Positions 11,530 to 24,100 of a DNA stretch of 64,000 nucleotides are shown one piece after another. Both the position numbers and the translations under genes were made by a program. The notes beneath the pieces are model-generated. The model worked only from the letters and a program-made list of their open reading frames with translations, was not told the DNA's origin and did not search any database. The stretch spans positions 7,696,501 through 7,760,500 of the forward strand of contig OU015568.1 of the NCBI GenBank assembly GCA_907165135.1, written 5' to 3'. The stretch is from Oikopleura dioica (Eukaryota; Chordata; Appendicularia; Copelata; Oikopleuridae). How positions within the stretch are numbered: position 1 is the first letter of the stretch; every line of letters begins with the position of its first letter.

Positions 11530-11867
11530 GGCATAAGGATCTGTTATGCGACTACAACTGGCTGCGTGGACTGCCGTCCGAGCTCCAGAACGAAGTGGAT
11601 TCAGGTTCCAACGCCCTTAAGCGCTATGTGCATCCTTGAATTAATTTGAAATTTTTCAGTACGTCGCGAAGCTTTTCGACAAGAACAAAATCAAGTTAAA
11701 ATTATTTCAACTGTATAAACAAAAAAATAACAAGAAAACACGGGAAATTTCAAATCTAGGCCAATGTCTGGTAGACATGCAATTAAGTACTGTTATTCTA
11801 AAGCCAGTTTGGGAAGATACGGAAGTTACGGAAGAAAAAGCGGTGCTTAAAAGTGTCAGTTACTGAA
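11530..11867 (+). other. Possible unplaced exons, function unknown
   Basis: An open segment at about 11530-11620 reads DYNWLRGLPSELQNEVDSG, then a short GT...TTTCAG gap, then an open segment starting YVAKLFDKNKIK. Composition and codon use look coding, and the junction keeps frame, but the implied intron is only about 32 bp. I find no start codon, partner exon or homologue. It could be a gene relic. Confidence 0.25.
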
Positions 11868-12265
11868 AAAAGTCAGACTACAAACTGGCGCCTTATCAGA
11901 ATCATCGTCATGAAAGGTCACTTCAAAATATCCTGCCAGAACTTCCTGTTCGATAGTGCGACTTCTACGACCAGTTGCGTAACTAGTAGTTGCGTCGGCA
12001 TAATCGCAGATTAATCGTATTTACCGTTTTAAATGATTGAGGGAATCCAGCAGTTGATAATAAACACGTTAGAAACAAGGAGAAATGAACGACCTGTCCT
12101 TTAATCCGGCGCTGCTGCTTTGGATAAAAATAAAGTTGCATGGACTCGAAGATTCAAACGTGCACCAGCTTCCGTAAGATTAGCCCGTTATTGGCCAGCT
12201 CGACGGTATTATTTAATTGATGGTGTATTGAATGTTTCCCTCCGCTGACTTCAAAAAAGCAAGAA

Positions 12266-12463
12266 CTGGGCTCGGCAACCTGTGTAGAAAACCTGAGTCA
12301 GGGTCTGAAAGATCTTCAATGAAAATGAATTTTTCATAGATTGACATGAAAATATTAGCGAAGCCGCTTTGCGGCTTCGATTTTAAAAAAGCCGCTGCGC
12401 GGCTTTTCATTTCAGCGTTTTCAGACCCTGACTCAGGTTTTCTACACAGGTTGTCGAGCTCAG
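12266..12463. mobile_element. MITE-A copy 5
   Basis: One of the best preserved copies: CTGGGCTCGGCAACCTGTG at the left and its complement, with TTTTCTACACAGG, at the right, plus the inner hairpins. Confidence 0.85.
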
Positions 12464-14961
12464 ATTTCGATCTTTTTTTCAAGAAATTCAAGAAAATAGA
12501 CAGTTATTTTGCTTCGCTTGAAATAATTAATCAGGCTCGACAGAACTATAAGATCGATACATTCATCAATAACCTTGGACTTATTGTAGGAATGCCGCGG
12601 AAATGGAAATCAACGTGCAGAGGGAACTGGGTTTCCGGGTAAGACAGCTAGAGACATTTTGAAAAGGACAGTGGCATTAGGTGGGCCACTTTGCTTGCGT
12701 AAACAGAGCGCGACAGTGTGCTCACAAGTTAGGGGAAAGCGCTGTCAAGGTTTGTAAACTGAGACTTCCGAAATCTTGCGCAAGCCAGGTGAACACCAAT
12801 TTACGTTGCCGATAAGCCTGGTACATCTGAGCTCCCTCGTCATTTCCATTTCAAAGAAAAAAAGAGAAAGAGAGATTTCCTAATGGCTTTGTCAAAAAAT
12901 GATTTTGAGAAAATCATTCAGAGGAATTTTTCTAAAAAGAAGAACGTGTTAAAAGACGCTAGTTTTCTCTTATAATTACCCCAACAAATCTGTTCAAATA
13001 CCCAGCATCCGTCATTTTTTGTTATTAAATGAGCAGCTTCGCGCGACCAAAAAGCGCTCATCGAGAAAATAAAACGATTGAGATCATTGAGTCACGTTTT
13101 CGTTAACCGCATTTTCTCGCTCATACCCTCTCCCTGGTCCTCGATTATTTCATCATTCGCCGCGGTACTACGGATAGATAATGATCAGATTTTCTACCGG
13201 TGAGCTTGTCCTATCAAACGTGTTCTTGTCTTACGAAGGACAATGAACAGTTTTGACAAAATCCTACTTCTTACTTGTACTGAGTTTTGATTGATTATTG
13301 AGCCATCAATAACTAATCGGGGATTCGAATTTTCAACCGGAATTTCACTACAGAAGAAATCAATTTTCTTTCTGTTCGTTTTTACATGTCGGAGACCTAG
13401 CGATTACTGTAATTATCTGTAGAAGATTTGAATGGATTCGATTTGTCTTATTAGAGCGAAAATTTCGAAAGAAGTTAACCTTCGACTTGGATTTCTCAAA
13501 ATAAAGGTTACGCTCAAAAACAAGCGCAGCGCCACCTAGGCGTTTACCTTTTGCTTGCCGCTCAGGTGGCGCTGGTGAGCTGTAGCCCGTTGCTTGACCG
13601 CTCGCTGCGCGTCGTGACCCGAGAGAGGTGCTTCCCAGCGAAGAACTAAGAGAAACTTTGAATCCCCGTTTAACGCTTTGCGGGAGACTCTTTGCCTTTT
13701 TCTTTTTTTTGACAATTTTTTTGAAATAGAGATTATCAGAGGAAAAGAACGCAAAAGAACAGAAGAAACAGAATTTACATAAAGAGAGATTCAATCAAAA
13801 AGAATGAAACTCGGAGCTTTCTTCTTGGCCTTACAACAGACATCTGTTGAGGTACAGTATTAATTTTATTATTTTTTAATTAAATTATTAAATTGCTTAT
13901 TTTTCGTTCTGATTTTCAAACTTTTCTTTTAATTTTATTTTATTAATTAAATTTATTACCGGTTGTTACTTATTACGTAGGCGTAGATAGATTCGTTCTT
14001 ATTGGCTGATTTTTCAAATCGGGTGATCTGATTCGCCATTTTTTAATTTTTCGCTTTGTTGACAATTTTCGTGTTTTTCGCGTGAGTTCGCTATAATTTT
14101 CACGAACCCTAGCTGGTCTTTGATGAAGATTGATTCTTAATTCAAAACATCCATATGCTAACTTTTCCAGCTGCCAGGGTGGGTTAAATTTCGTGCGTTT
14201 TCGAATCACGTGTTCGAATTTCTGATGATGAATGTGTTATTGGTTGAATATTATTTATGAATTCAGTATTTGAATCCCTCGTTAATTGTTCTCAGACCAA
14301 CCGGTTCACGTTTCTCAATCCTCAAAAGAGGAATTAAGGGTGTATCGCGCCGTAAATCCAATGCGCGGTTTTCTCACCCCGCGCCCATTAAAATCGGCTT
14401 TTGGCTGATTTGATGAACTCTTGAAATGGAACTGATGCTAAGCACTTTTCCAAGCGTGGCGTGGACCGTTCTTGAGGACTGCAAATCGCCGTCCTATTGG
14501 CTTAGGTTCTAAATAAGGGCTTGAGCGATCTTGAAATTCGATTTCATGGTGCTCGACGAATTGATCCCAAGGCCACTCGAATGTTTTCTAAACCTACTCG
14601 TGGCTCTAGCCCTAGCCACCCTCTGTTGCTGCTCCCTTTTCATCCCTTCCGGCCGCACTGCTGTGTACAAACTGATCGCCTTCCACTTTTCCTGATAGTA
14701 GGACCCTTTGACTTGTTCCCCCGCGGGCGGACGTCATGTCCTAAAAAGGCTAAGCCCTTATCTAGCCATCCCGTAGCCTGTGTAAAACCTTTCCGGAGTA
14801 ACTATTGCGTTCCTCAACTGGCTACAAACGGCCTTACACATGTATTTACTCATTATCAGCACTTTCACTTGAAAAGCCATTCACTTTTCATTAGTTGCCA
14901 GTATGCTGTTGATACCCTTAATCTGTGATTAATTTATTTTCGCTTGAAGTCCGATTCTTGA

Positions 14962-15097
14962 TAGATTTGCTGCTGAAAATCGAGAAGCCGCTTGCGGCTT
15001 CGAGTAAAATAAGAAGAAAAAGCCGCGCTTCGCGTGGCTCAAGTTCTTTATTACTCGAAGCCGCAAGCGGCTTCTCGATTTCAAGCATCAATTCTAC
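14962..15097. mobile_element. MITE-B copy 1
   Basis: Foldback with arms AAATCGAGAAGCCGCTTGCG / complement around a central AAGCCGCGCTTCGCGTGGC hairpin. The outer arms extend to TAGATTTGCTGC on the left and the related AATTCTAC on the right. Confidence 0.75.
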
Positions 15098-15958
15098 TTA
15101 TCGAGAGAAATAACGGTTGTTACCTCGCGTTCTATGAAATATTTTGATTGCTGAATTAGTGCTCTCATCGCGCGAAAATACAAAAATACCACCGTTCTTT
15201 TGATACAGCTCAACTTCAATTCTCACACCGCTAATTCCATTTATCGATTTCAATCGTATTTACTCTGTGCGTTTTAGAACGCGTAACTTTTAGAAGAAAA
15301 ATTGAAAACTTGTTAGCTTTGGAATGTTTTTACGGGTAAATGGATTTATTTCTCTATCTACCGCCGTGGCGAAAGCGATTTATGATTCGAGTATAAAAAT
15401 GTACTTCTGATGTATGAACTTAATAGCTGAATAGTCGATACTCTCTTGAAAGTCAGAGTTGTCGAAAATTTTAAAAGCCGCCAATTTTGGGCAAATTGGA
15501 TAATGTCAGCGGGGCATTCTACAAGCTTGTTTTTCGGACTCTAAGCAAAACTAAGCGACCTAACGCCATTCCATAACTGATTCAAAGAACCAAGAAAAAT
15601 TTCAAAAAAAAATTTGCCTGAGTTTTATTTTTGAGAAGAAACAATAGTTTTTCTCGTTTTTGTTATCTTTTAGAAAGTGTTTTTAAAAAGTTACTTAGTA
15701 CTTTCTTTTCCCTTCTTTCCAAATTAGCTCCTTTCGAAAATCACCTCGCTCCCGTTAGAGAGCCCATCGCGAAACCCGTCCGGTAGGCGATTATGTTTTT
15801 AACCCGCTCACGTCCATAACCGCCTCGTTAGTTTTTTGGCGATTAAAAATCGCTTTTTGTTCATAACTTCTCGGAAGAAGCGAATCTGAAATTCGGTAAT
15901 TACTCAGCTTGTTTGACTGCTTCTTCTATTTCTTGCTGATTTTCCATCTCTTCGGAAC

Positions 15959-16106
15959 TGTGCTCGGCAAGCTGCGTAGAAAACCTGAGTCAGGACTTGA
16001 AAGGGCTTCATTGCGGCTTTTTTTTGTGTAAAAGCCGCAACGCGGCTTTTTATTGAAGGTTTTCTCAAACCCTGACTCAGGTTTTCTACACAGGCTACCT
16101 TAGCCT
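15959..16106. mobile_element. MITE-A copy 6, with an orphan terminus beside it
   Basis: Short copy with one hairpin (AAAAGCCGCAACGCGGC). Immediately right of it, 16110-16143 repeats just the terminal CCTGACTCAGGTTTTT, as if a second copy had been lost except for its end. Confidence 0.8.
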
Positions 16107-16740
16107 AAGGGTCTTAGGAGCCTGACTCAGGTTTTTCCCCAGGACCCCAGGTCTGAAGAGAAGATATGCGCGTTTGAGTAACTTTCATCTAAAATCATGT
16201 TTTCTGTGTTTTCCAATTTGTCCAGCACGCCGCGAAATATTTAAAAATCTATATGTAAATGTATGCATGCAAACTCTTGTGACCCAATATCCGGGCTAAA
16301 TTCTTCTCTTGGTTGGCGCTTTCGTCTTGCCGACCAAAACGTTCTCGCGAAACAAATCGGATGAGGAGCAGTGTAAAAAGCGATTATTATCGCCGTTCCA
16401 CGGGAAGTCACAAGAGGTCCTTTTTTCAAATTCGTGCTTCACGTAATTGGGTCTTTTGAACGATTGTAGAAAGATCGTTCTACTCAGACAGAGAAGAAAG
16501 TAAAATAGCTGAGTTGAATTGGCAGAATTTCAAATATGCCAATGCTGCTGAACAATGTTTGAGTCACTTAGCTTGCGAATGGTTCAAATAGATAAATCCA
16601 GTAACTTCTCAAGTCGTTAAAAGTTTCATGTTTACAAGAGCATCGGCATTTCTTTTAAATTTGACAAATCCGCGGATCAAAAAGTCACCCACCGAGTTTA
16701 TCACGTTTAGACTTTATATCAGCACTTTTCTCCGAAGCAG

Positions 16741-16836
16741 GGCTCGGCAGCCTGTGTTGAAAACCTGAGTCAGGGATTTTCATTAAACATTCTTCAGTCC
16801 CTGACTCAGGTTTTCAACACAGGTTGCTGAACCCAG
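16741..16836. mobile_element. MITE-A copy 7 (termini only)
   Basis: At 96 bp the shortest copy: near-perfect termini ending in CAACACAGGTTGC, with only about 20 bp between the arms. Confidence 0.85.
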
Positions 16837-17589
16837 ATCTAAGGATTTTAATTGATTTTTGAATTTTTGGAATTTTCAAATTTTGTTGTATCATCAATTT
16901 TCTTCCGGCCGCAAAAGAAATGTGCGAAAATTAATCTGACCGAAATAAAAGTGGTCACTCGAGCGTTGTGACCGCGTTTACTGGAATTTACCAGCTCAAC
17001 GTGATTGACGCGAACGTTTTGGAGTGCTGAGCTAGAGCACCTGCTGGAGTGAAATGTGACAACTATTCCCGTCAAATTGAGGAGAACAGGCGAGGATTCC
17101 TTCGCTTGGTCAGTTGTTCCATTCGGGCATTTTTTTCAAGAACCAAAATGTTTGAAAAATCGCGGTAAAACGCACTTCACGGACCATTTTTTCTGCTTCG
17201 ATTATTTTTGCTTTGTGAGCTTACTTGAGAAAGTTGAATAAATAAAACCGGATTTTCTCGCTATTTTTTATAAAAAACGAAGCATTTTTCGAACAATTTT
17301 TTTTGATGATTTTTCGTATTTTTCGTAAAAAAAAAGTTCTAAAAGAAAAATGTTAAATCAAACCGAGAGGGCCCTCGATTTTCAAATTTTTAGAGCTAAG
17401 AATTTCGAGTGTCCTGATTATTCCGCCGTGCTTAAAAAAACTCGTTGTTTTTGATAATTTTCAACTTTTCAATTTTTCATTTATCTTTCAAGCCGCTTCT
17501 CTCGAGATTAGCTGGAAAAATGAGCGGGAAGCAATAATCGAAAAAATTAGTAAAAACAGCCACTTTCGATTAGCTTTACTTAGAAGGTT

Positions 17590-17753
17590 CGGGCTCAGCA
17601 CCCTGTGTAAAAACCTGAGTCAGGTTTTGAAGATGTTTTTTCAACTAGCGAAGCCGCTATGCGGCTTCGTTTTTAAAAAAGCCGCTACGCGGCTTTTCAT
17701 TTAGGATTTTTCAGACCCTGACTTAGGTTTTCTACACAGGTTGCTTATCCCAG
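17590..17753. mobile_element. MITE-A copy 8
   Basis: Copy with one GAAGCCGCTATGCGGCTTC and one AAAGCCGCTACGCGGC hairpin; the right core is mutated (CTGACTTAGG). Confidence 0.8.
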
Positions 17754-18100
17754 TATACTGTAAAGTGAAGGAAAGAAGCTTGAAACATCGATCTTCTTTC
17801 TTTTGCTAAGTCATTCTAAAAATTCACGAGGGTGACAGTTTTCTTATTCGGCGACGTAGAGGGAAATTCACGAAAATAGCAACAATGTCCTATTTACCCG
17901 GATATAAAACGCGAAAATGAAGTTTTCGCGGAAAATTTTTGCGGATTTTTTTCGGATTTATGAAGCATGTGTTTTGTGGCATGTTCGATTTAGATCAAAT
18001 CGATTAGAATCTTTCTTTTTCTTCTTATTGGAAAGCGCTTAAATTGTGAACTAGTCATTATTTGTTCAATAAAATCAAGATCGTTAATTCTATCTTTCAG

Positions 18101-21100
18101 GCAAAATCGGCAAAGCCATGGAGAGTCTTCCACGCAGAAAAGCAGAAATCAAAGCGCACGACACTTTCGGCCGCTGAAAACAACAGAATCCTTCGCCAGC
18201 AAAAGAAGGCATTCGAAGAAGACAAGGCCGACGACAAAGTTCTAATTCTTGATTGGTAAGCGTTTAAATTTCTAAGGCCAAATTCGATATCAGCATCTCC
18301 TTCCAAATTCGCGTTAATCTTTCAATGTTTAGGAAGGATCTATTAGCTCTTATCAATTTTCGCGCTCGCTAAAAAAAGTGAAGAGCGGACATTTCATTTT
18401 TTCGTAATCAGTTGGTACCATCAGCAGCCTCTAAAGATGGGGAGTTCCTAAATTGTGTAGCCTAGACAAGATAGGCGCCTTATCGCGAGCCTCGCTCGCT
18501 CGGCGGGTGATCGCCCGCGCGCGCAAGTGATTACTAATCAGCCACTGAATGTTTGACAAACGGAGCCGGGCTTAGAAGTAGAGGTCAACCCATCATTAAC
18601 GCAGCTGCTCTATATCGGCCTGAGTAGATCCGCGCTCCGAAACCTGAGTCAGGGTTCTGAAAGAGCTGTTATATAATTATATCAATCTCGATTTGAAAAT
18701 CTGGCGAAGCCGCTTTGCGGCTTCGTTTTCAAAAAAGCCGCTACGCGGCTTTTCATTTAAGCTGGTTTAGGGGGAAACGATCGAAACAATTCTGCATGCA
18801 GAACTATTCTGCAAAATGCAAAATCTCCAAAACGGATATTAGCACAAAAAACACCAAAAAGACTCAATTGACCGAAATATTGGAGTCCCAGCGGTAGAGA
18901 AAGACTGCCCCTGCCAACCCAATGAGTTTCCTACCAGAAAATGCGCGCGTAAGGGCCGTAGGCCTGTCGCGTGCTTAATTCACGAAATGCAGAATAGTTC
19001 TGGATATATAGAATAGTTCTGCTTTTCGCAGAATAGTTCTGCATCTGTGCAGAATAGTTCTGTATTTTGCAGATTAGTTCTACCTTTGCAGAATAGTTCT
19101 GCATTCGGCAGAATAGTTCTGCGAAACGCAGAATAGTTCCATTTTCTGCAGAATAGTTCTATTTTTTGCAGAATAGTTCTGCATGCAGAATTGTTTCGAG
19201 CCCCTCCCGGTTTAGGCCCTGACTCAGGTTTCTACACAGGTTGCCGAGTCAAGAAATAGATGATAGGGCGAGATTGTTATCTACAGAGTAAAATTACATC
19301 AGTGCTTTTTTCTTAAAAAAGATGATGAAAAACGATGATTGAAAGTTTCCGAAATTGATATTCAAAAAAATCTAATCTTTTAATTTCAGGTGGGGTGGAA
19401 ACCCAACTCGTCAGCGCATCACAAAACACGAGTGTCCGGAATCAACCTGTTACGTTACCAACGACCGTAGTTACGAAAAAGAAGCAGAAGGCATTCTCAT
19501 CGACAACACCAGATTCATCCAGCATCATGGAGAGGATCATCCAGAATTGGAGAACAGAAATCAGGATCAGTACTGGATCTTCTGGGCGAGAGAGGCAGCT
19601 TCAAAGGGTGTCAATGCCGGTGGACGGCTTATGCAAGGAATGTTTATGCATTTTTTGATAGAAAATAGTCTAGTTGAAGCTCAAGTACCGTAATTCAAAT
19701 AATTCGAGCTAAGAGGCCATCTGATCGTCGCGACTCGCGCAGGCGAACTGGAGTAGCGAGAGTGACCACAGAATAAGGGGGACGTGACGATCTGGCAACC
19801 AAAAACACAAGTGGACACCGTGTAGGATTTTCAGAACTCTTTTTTGATTGATCGAATCTCCTTCTCTCTTCGCTTTCATCAGCAGTTTTTTCAATTGAAG
19901 AATAAGGGTGTCACTTTGGTATTTTTTCAAAGAAATCGTTGAATTAAGGGTGTCCTACTACTGTCATCAACTCTGTTTGATCATATTTTTACAGTCATAC
20001 GTTTGATATGATTGTAAGTAGATAGTATTAAGGATGTAAACAACGATATGTAAAGTCATCAATGGAGATGGTGATGATTCATAACTGATGATGTTTACTT
20101 GTTATTTTTTCGTTTTAATCCACCTTCGATGTGTTATGAACTATCTGACCCAAATCTTCAATTACGCCAGCCTTGATCCCATAATTTACGCGTCCCGATT
20201 CTATGTTTTGAAGTTGCCGCCGTTAGGTACTAGCCATGTTGTTGCCTCAGAAAGTTAGAAACGCTGGCCACGGAAGCATCCACAAACAGCCCGGGCTCGA
20301 CTCTCTTTAGAAGCGGATTAAAACTACACGTGTTTTAGTCATCTCGAGCGGGCTTCTATTTTCAGTAACAACCGAGACCCGTTTTTATGTTTTTTGCAAA
20401 AACGCGATTGCGTTGCAATATCAAATCAAGAAAGAAAAGTAGATTAGTTTACGTTAAACAAACCATCATTTTGCAATATTCAACTTTAGAAAGATATTCG
20501 ATTTACCCATTATGGGCTACCCATCAAGAGCAATTAAAAACGAACTTTCTTTCTAAAAATCGAGAAGCCGCTTGCGGCTTCGAGTCAAATAGAAAACCTA
20601 AACCGCGCGAAGCGCGGCTTTTTATCTTATTTTGAGGAAATTTCGATCGTTACTACAGTAGTACTACAATCACTGCTAGAAATCGAGAAGCCGCTTGCGG
20701 CTTCGAGAAAAATTAGACGCAAAAGGCGCGCTACGCGCGGCTAAAGTTTTCTTTTACTCGAAGCCGCAAGCGGCTTCTCGATTTGGAGCAGTAATTCTAT
20801 TGCAGTAAAAATCAGAATTCTAGCGAAAATAAGAGGCTTTTTTGAAAACTGAAATGTCGGCGTTATTAAAATGCGGCCTCACTTGTACTAGGAATGAATA
20901 TTCTACCGTAGCTCTTTCTCTCTTTCTCATATTCGCAACTCGAGAGCATGAATACAGAAACCTGGAAAAGGACATGAGTGGCTGCGCATAAGTCGCCGTC
21001 CATAACGCGGCTGGAAATGAGGAAGATTGGGAGAAGTAGTTTGGCTAAGTAGCTCAAAATTACTTCCGTCATTTTCGAAAATTAGCGAAAATTCCCGAAA

Positions 21101-24100
21101 GCGATAAGCAAGGCTCCTTTCTTTCGTGGAACGTGAGTAACTGATTATTGTTATTATTATTTTCCTCAAAAAAAGGAGCTCGTAAAAGACATCTTTTAAA
21201 AATTAAGCAAAATCGGAGAATAGAAAGTTTTGATAAAAACCTTTCAATCACCACATTATACGCATTTTTCTCAAGAACATAACACATATTTACCGGCCCC
21301 TTTTTCAAGGGCACGTGCAGATTTTCTTTCCTCGTCAATCTCACGCGTTGTTGTTTCGCGGAGCATTTAGAGCCACCAATTTTCTGTTTCAGCTGAATTC
21401 TTTCGAAAACACTCATTATCCGCCCAAGAATTTCGAATTCACCACCAGCTACAGACAAATTTCATGCTAAGAAGCTTTTAACTTGCCGCAATGGGGTAAT
21501 TTTTTTTGCTTTAGTTTCAAGAAACGTGGCTGTTTTTTAGTTACCTGTGTATTAAACCTAAGTCAGATTCTCAAATATCTCCAATGAAAAGCCGCGTAGC
21601 GGCTTTTTCTTAAAAACGAAGCCGCGAAGCGGCTTCGCCAGAATTTAAATATTTATTGAAAAAGTAATTTTGCGAAGCCGCTTTGCGGCTTCGTGTAAAA
21701 AAGCCGCAGAGCTGCTTTTCATTAGAGATATTTGAGAACCTGACTCATGTTTTATACACAGGTTACACACAGCTTTAGAAATTTCGTCAACTTTCATCTA
21801 AAAATAGATTGAGAGCACTTAGCCTCTAGTTTTACGACTCAGATCATTTGTTAGATCGCTCAATTGGAGTGTAATAATTAGGCCTCGGACGTAAAAATTT
21901 CGATTTTCACCATCGGAGCTTCGTATGAGGACGAGAGTAGGCTCATTCGAAAGCTCTTAAAGAGAACTTTCTTATGCGCAAATAAATAAATTAGACCCTG
22001 TCTCCCTGTTTCAAGTTATTTCTAAAAACTTTTTTCGACTTTATCTTTAACGGTAGATTACTCAAAACTGGTAGACAGGGTCCAATTTTTTTATTTGCGC
22101 ATAAGAAAGCCCTCTTCAAGAGCTTTCGAATGAGCCTATTCTCAATCCTATACAAAGCTCCGATGATGGTGATGGATTTTTACGTCCGAGGCCTAGTAAT
22201 AATTAATTAAAAATTATTCATATGGTATGTAATAGCCTGTTTACAACACATTTATCGGATCGTCATCTACTTATAATGACTTGTAGTTGTATCTAAATTA
22301 TCGCTACTTGACTACTTTGTGGTCGATACAAATCGCTTTGTCCATTCTCCTAATTTCCATGCTTATTTAAACATCGTTGATCGGAACAAGGCACGCTCTA
22401 AAACTGCTGTTTTCGGTGCTCGAGCGAGCAGTCAGTGTTCCTCCCTCTTGAAATTGAAAACGAAAAGTACTCAACGCACCCCGGAACTCACTCAAATGAA
22501 TCGGGAAAAAAGGCTGCGGCTCAAGAATTCGAAGAGAATAGAAGTGCTGGCTCTGTACCCGGCTAACTAAGGGTCTCTCTTCTCATCAACTATTGAATTT
22601 CTTCCTTGATATCAAGATTTTAATACAAGAGTAAGCTTACGACTTCCGTAAATAGCCATCATCGTTCTCAGAAAGAGCTCCCTCTTATCAGGGGATACTC
22701 CTGAGCCTGTCCCCCGCTGTTGGCTTATCTAATTTCTGTCAGTTTGGACGACTCCTAATCTCCAAGCAAATGAAAAGCCGAAAACGCGGGATCGAACATT
22801 TCACCCTTCAAATTACGATCCATTCCATTACCGATCCCATTAGTTACGTATGCGCACTTGAATCGTCCTACCATCACTTTTTCGCGCGCAAAAAGTGGGA
22901 GGAGTAAATATTTGGCGAGGCGCAAATTTGACGGCGGTTAGTGGGTTCACGAAAATTAGCGAAGATTTTTCGAAAACCAAAAACTCTCAAATTCGACAGA
23001 TTTTCTCTTCGTGTTTTTTTTTCCATTTTCTCTTTAAAACCATGCTCTTCGCCGTGGTAAGACTAACAACCAAAATAGACCTTATTAGTTTGACTTTTCG
23101 AAAAAGCTACTTTTCACGAGACTTTTGCATAAACTGAAAAACAGGCGCCTGGGACTCCGGATTCAACATGACCACAAGCTACAGGCGCGATTCCGACATT
23201 CCCCGACCATTTGGATCGAAGAACGACGCCATCCGAAATGCTCGATACAAGAATGGAGTTCTCATCGAAGACGACGAAGCGCACATTCGAAACATCATGA
23301 AATACAAAAACCCGGCCAACACAAAATACGCTGCTTGGATTGTAAGTTCACTCGAAATTTGGAAATTTCAAAATCCTATTTTTTGGCGGCTTTTACGGGT
23401 CATAGTTATCGATAGTCGAGGAAATAGTCTTAAGATTTTTCTTGTTGGTTACGGAGCTTGGGTTCGAGCTAAGGCGGTGGGTTAAGCTTGTCAAGGAGTT
23501 GAACACTCCAGCCGAAATCCGCCGGATTTTCTCGCCAAACTGACACGTAACTTTCTCTTCGCGATTTCGAAAAGAACGTGCCACGTAAAAACCATAAGCG
23601 CTCAACTAGCTCTTCTTTTGACTCGTTCAATTTCAAAATCATAACTTGCGAAACTTCTAATCCGTAAACTCGCATTCGGCACTCACGTGATCTAATAAGT
23701 CGCTTCCCTGAAATCAGTAGCTCTAGCTATCATGAGAGCGCTTTGATAAGCGGCATATCGACAAGCTAAAGGTTAAAAAATTCTCACCAGGCCTCTTTTC
23801 GCCCCGCTCAGCTTGTTTAGAACTTACACTATCTTATCAAGCCGAAATTTGTTTCCACTAGCCCTGATTAGAGCGTTTAATTAGTCTCTCTCCAAGAATA
23901 CAGTAGATCTTCAGTTCCAGAAATTAAGTGAAAAGCCGCGTAGCGGCTTTTTTTTTAAATGAAGCCGAATTGCCACTAGAATCATTTAAAAAAAATTACT
24001 AATATTTTTTTATTTTATTGTTAATAATTATTAACTTATTCATAATCAATACATTTCTTTAATTCTTTTTAAATTTTTTATAAATTATTTATAAAAGTTA

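Larger units (their letters stand above)
7544..18100. other. Ten kilobases without a defensible gene
   Basis: Upstream region of the fucosyltransferase gene, which probably also hides its 5' exon or exons. It holds the pyrimidine-rich tract at 8398-8665, seven MITE-A copies or parts, one MITE-B copy and a foldback at 11293-11410. One stretch (about 11530-11870) reads like exons but cannot be placed. A possible first exon at 13804-13851 (ATG, 16 codons, then GTACAG, phase 0) would fit the phase of the exon at 18101, but it encodes no convincing membrane anchor. Confidence 0.5.

Noticed and set aside
13360-13794. Open frame of 144 codons, minus strand
   Set aside because: Non-ATG start, low-complexity Lys/Ser/Phe content, and part of its length is a GC-rich palindrome region (AGCGCCACCT...AGGTGGCGCT).
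14521-14928. Open frame of 135 codons, plus strand
   Set aside because: Starts at TTG, has no splice partners, no domain and a composition (Pro, Ser, His, Cys) typical of chance frames.
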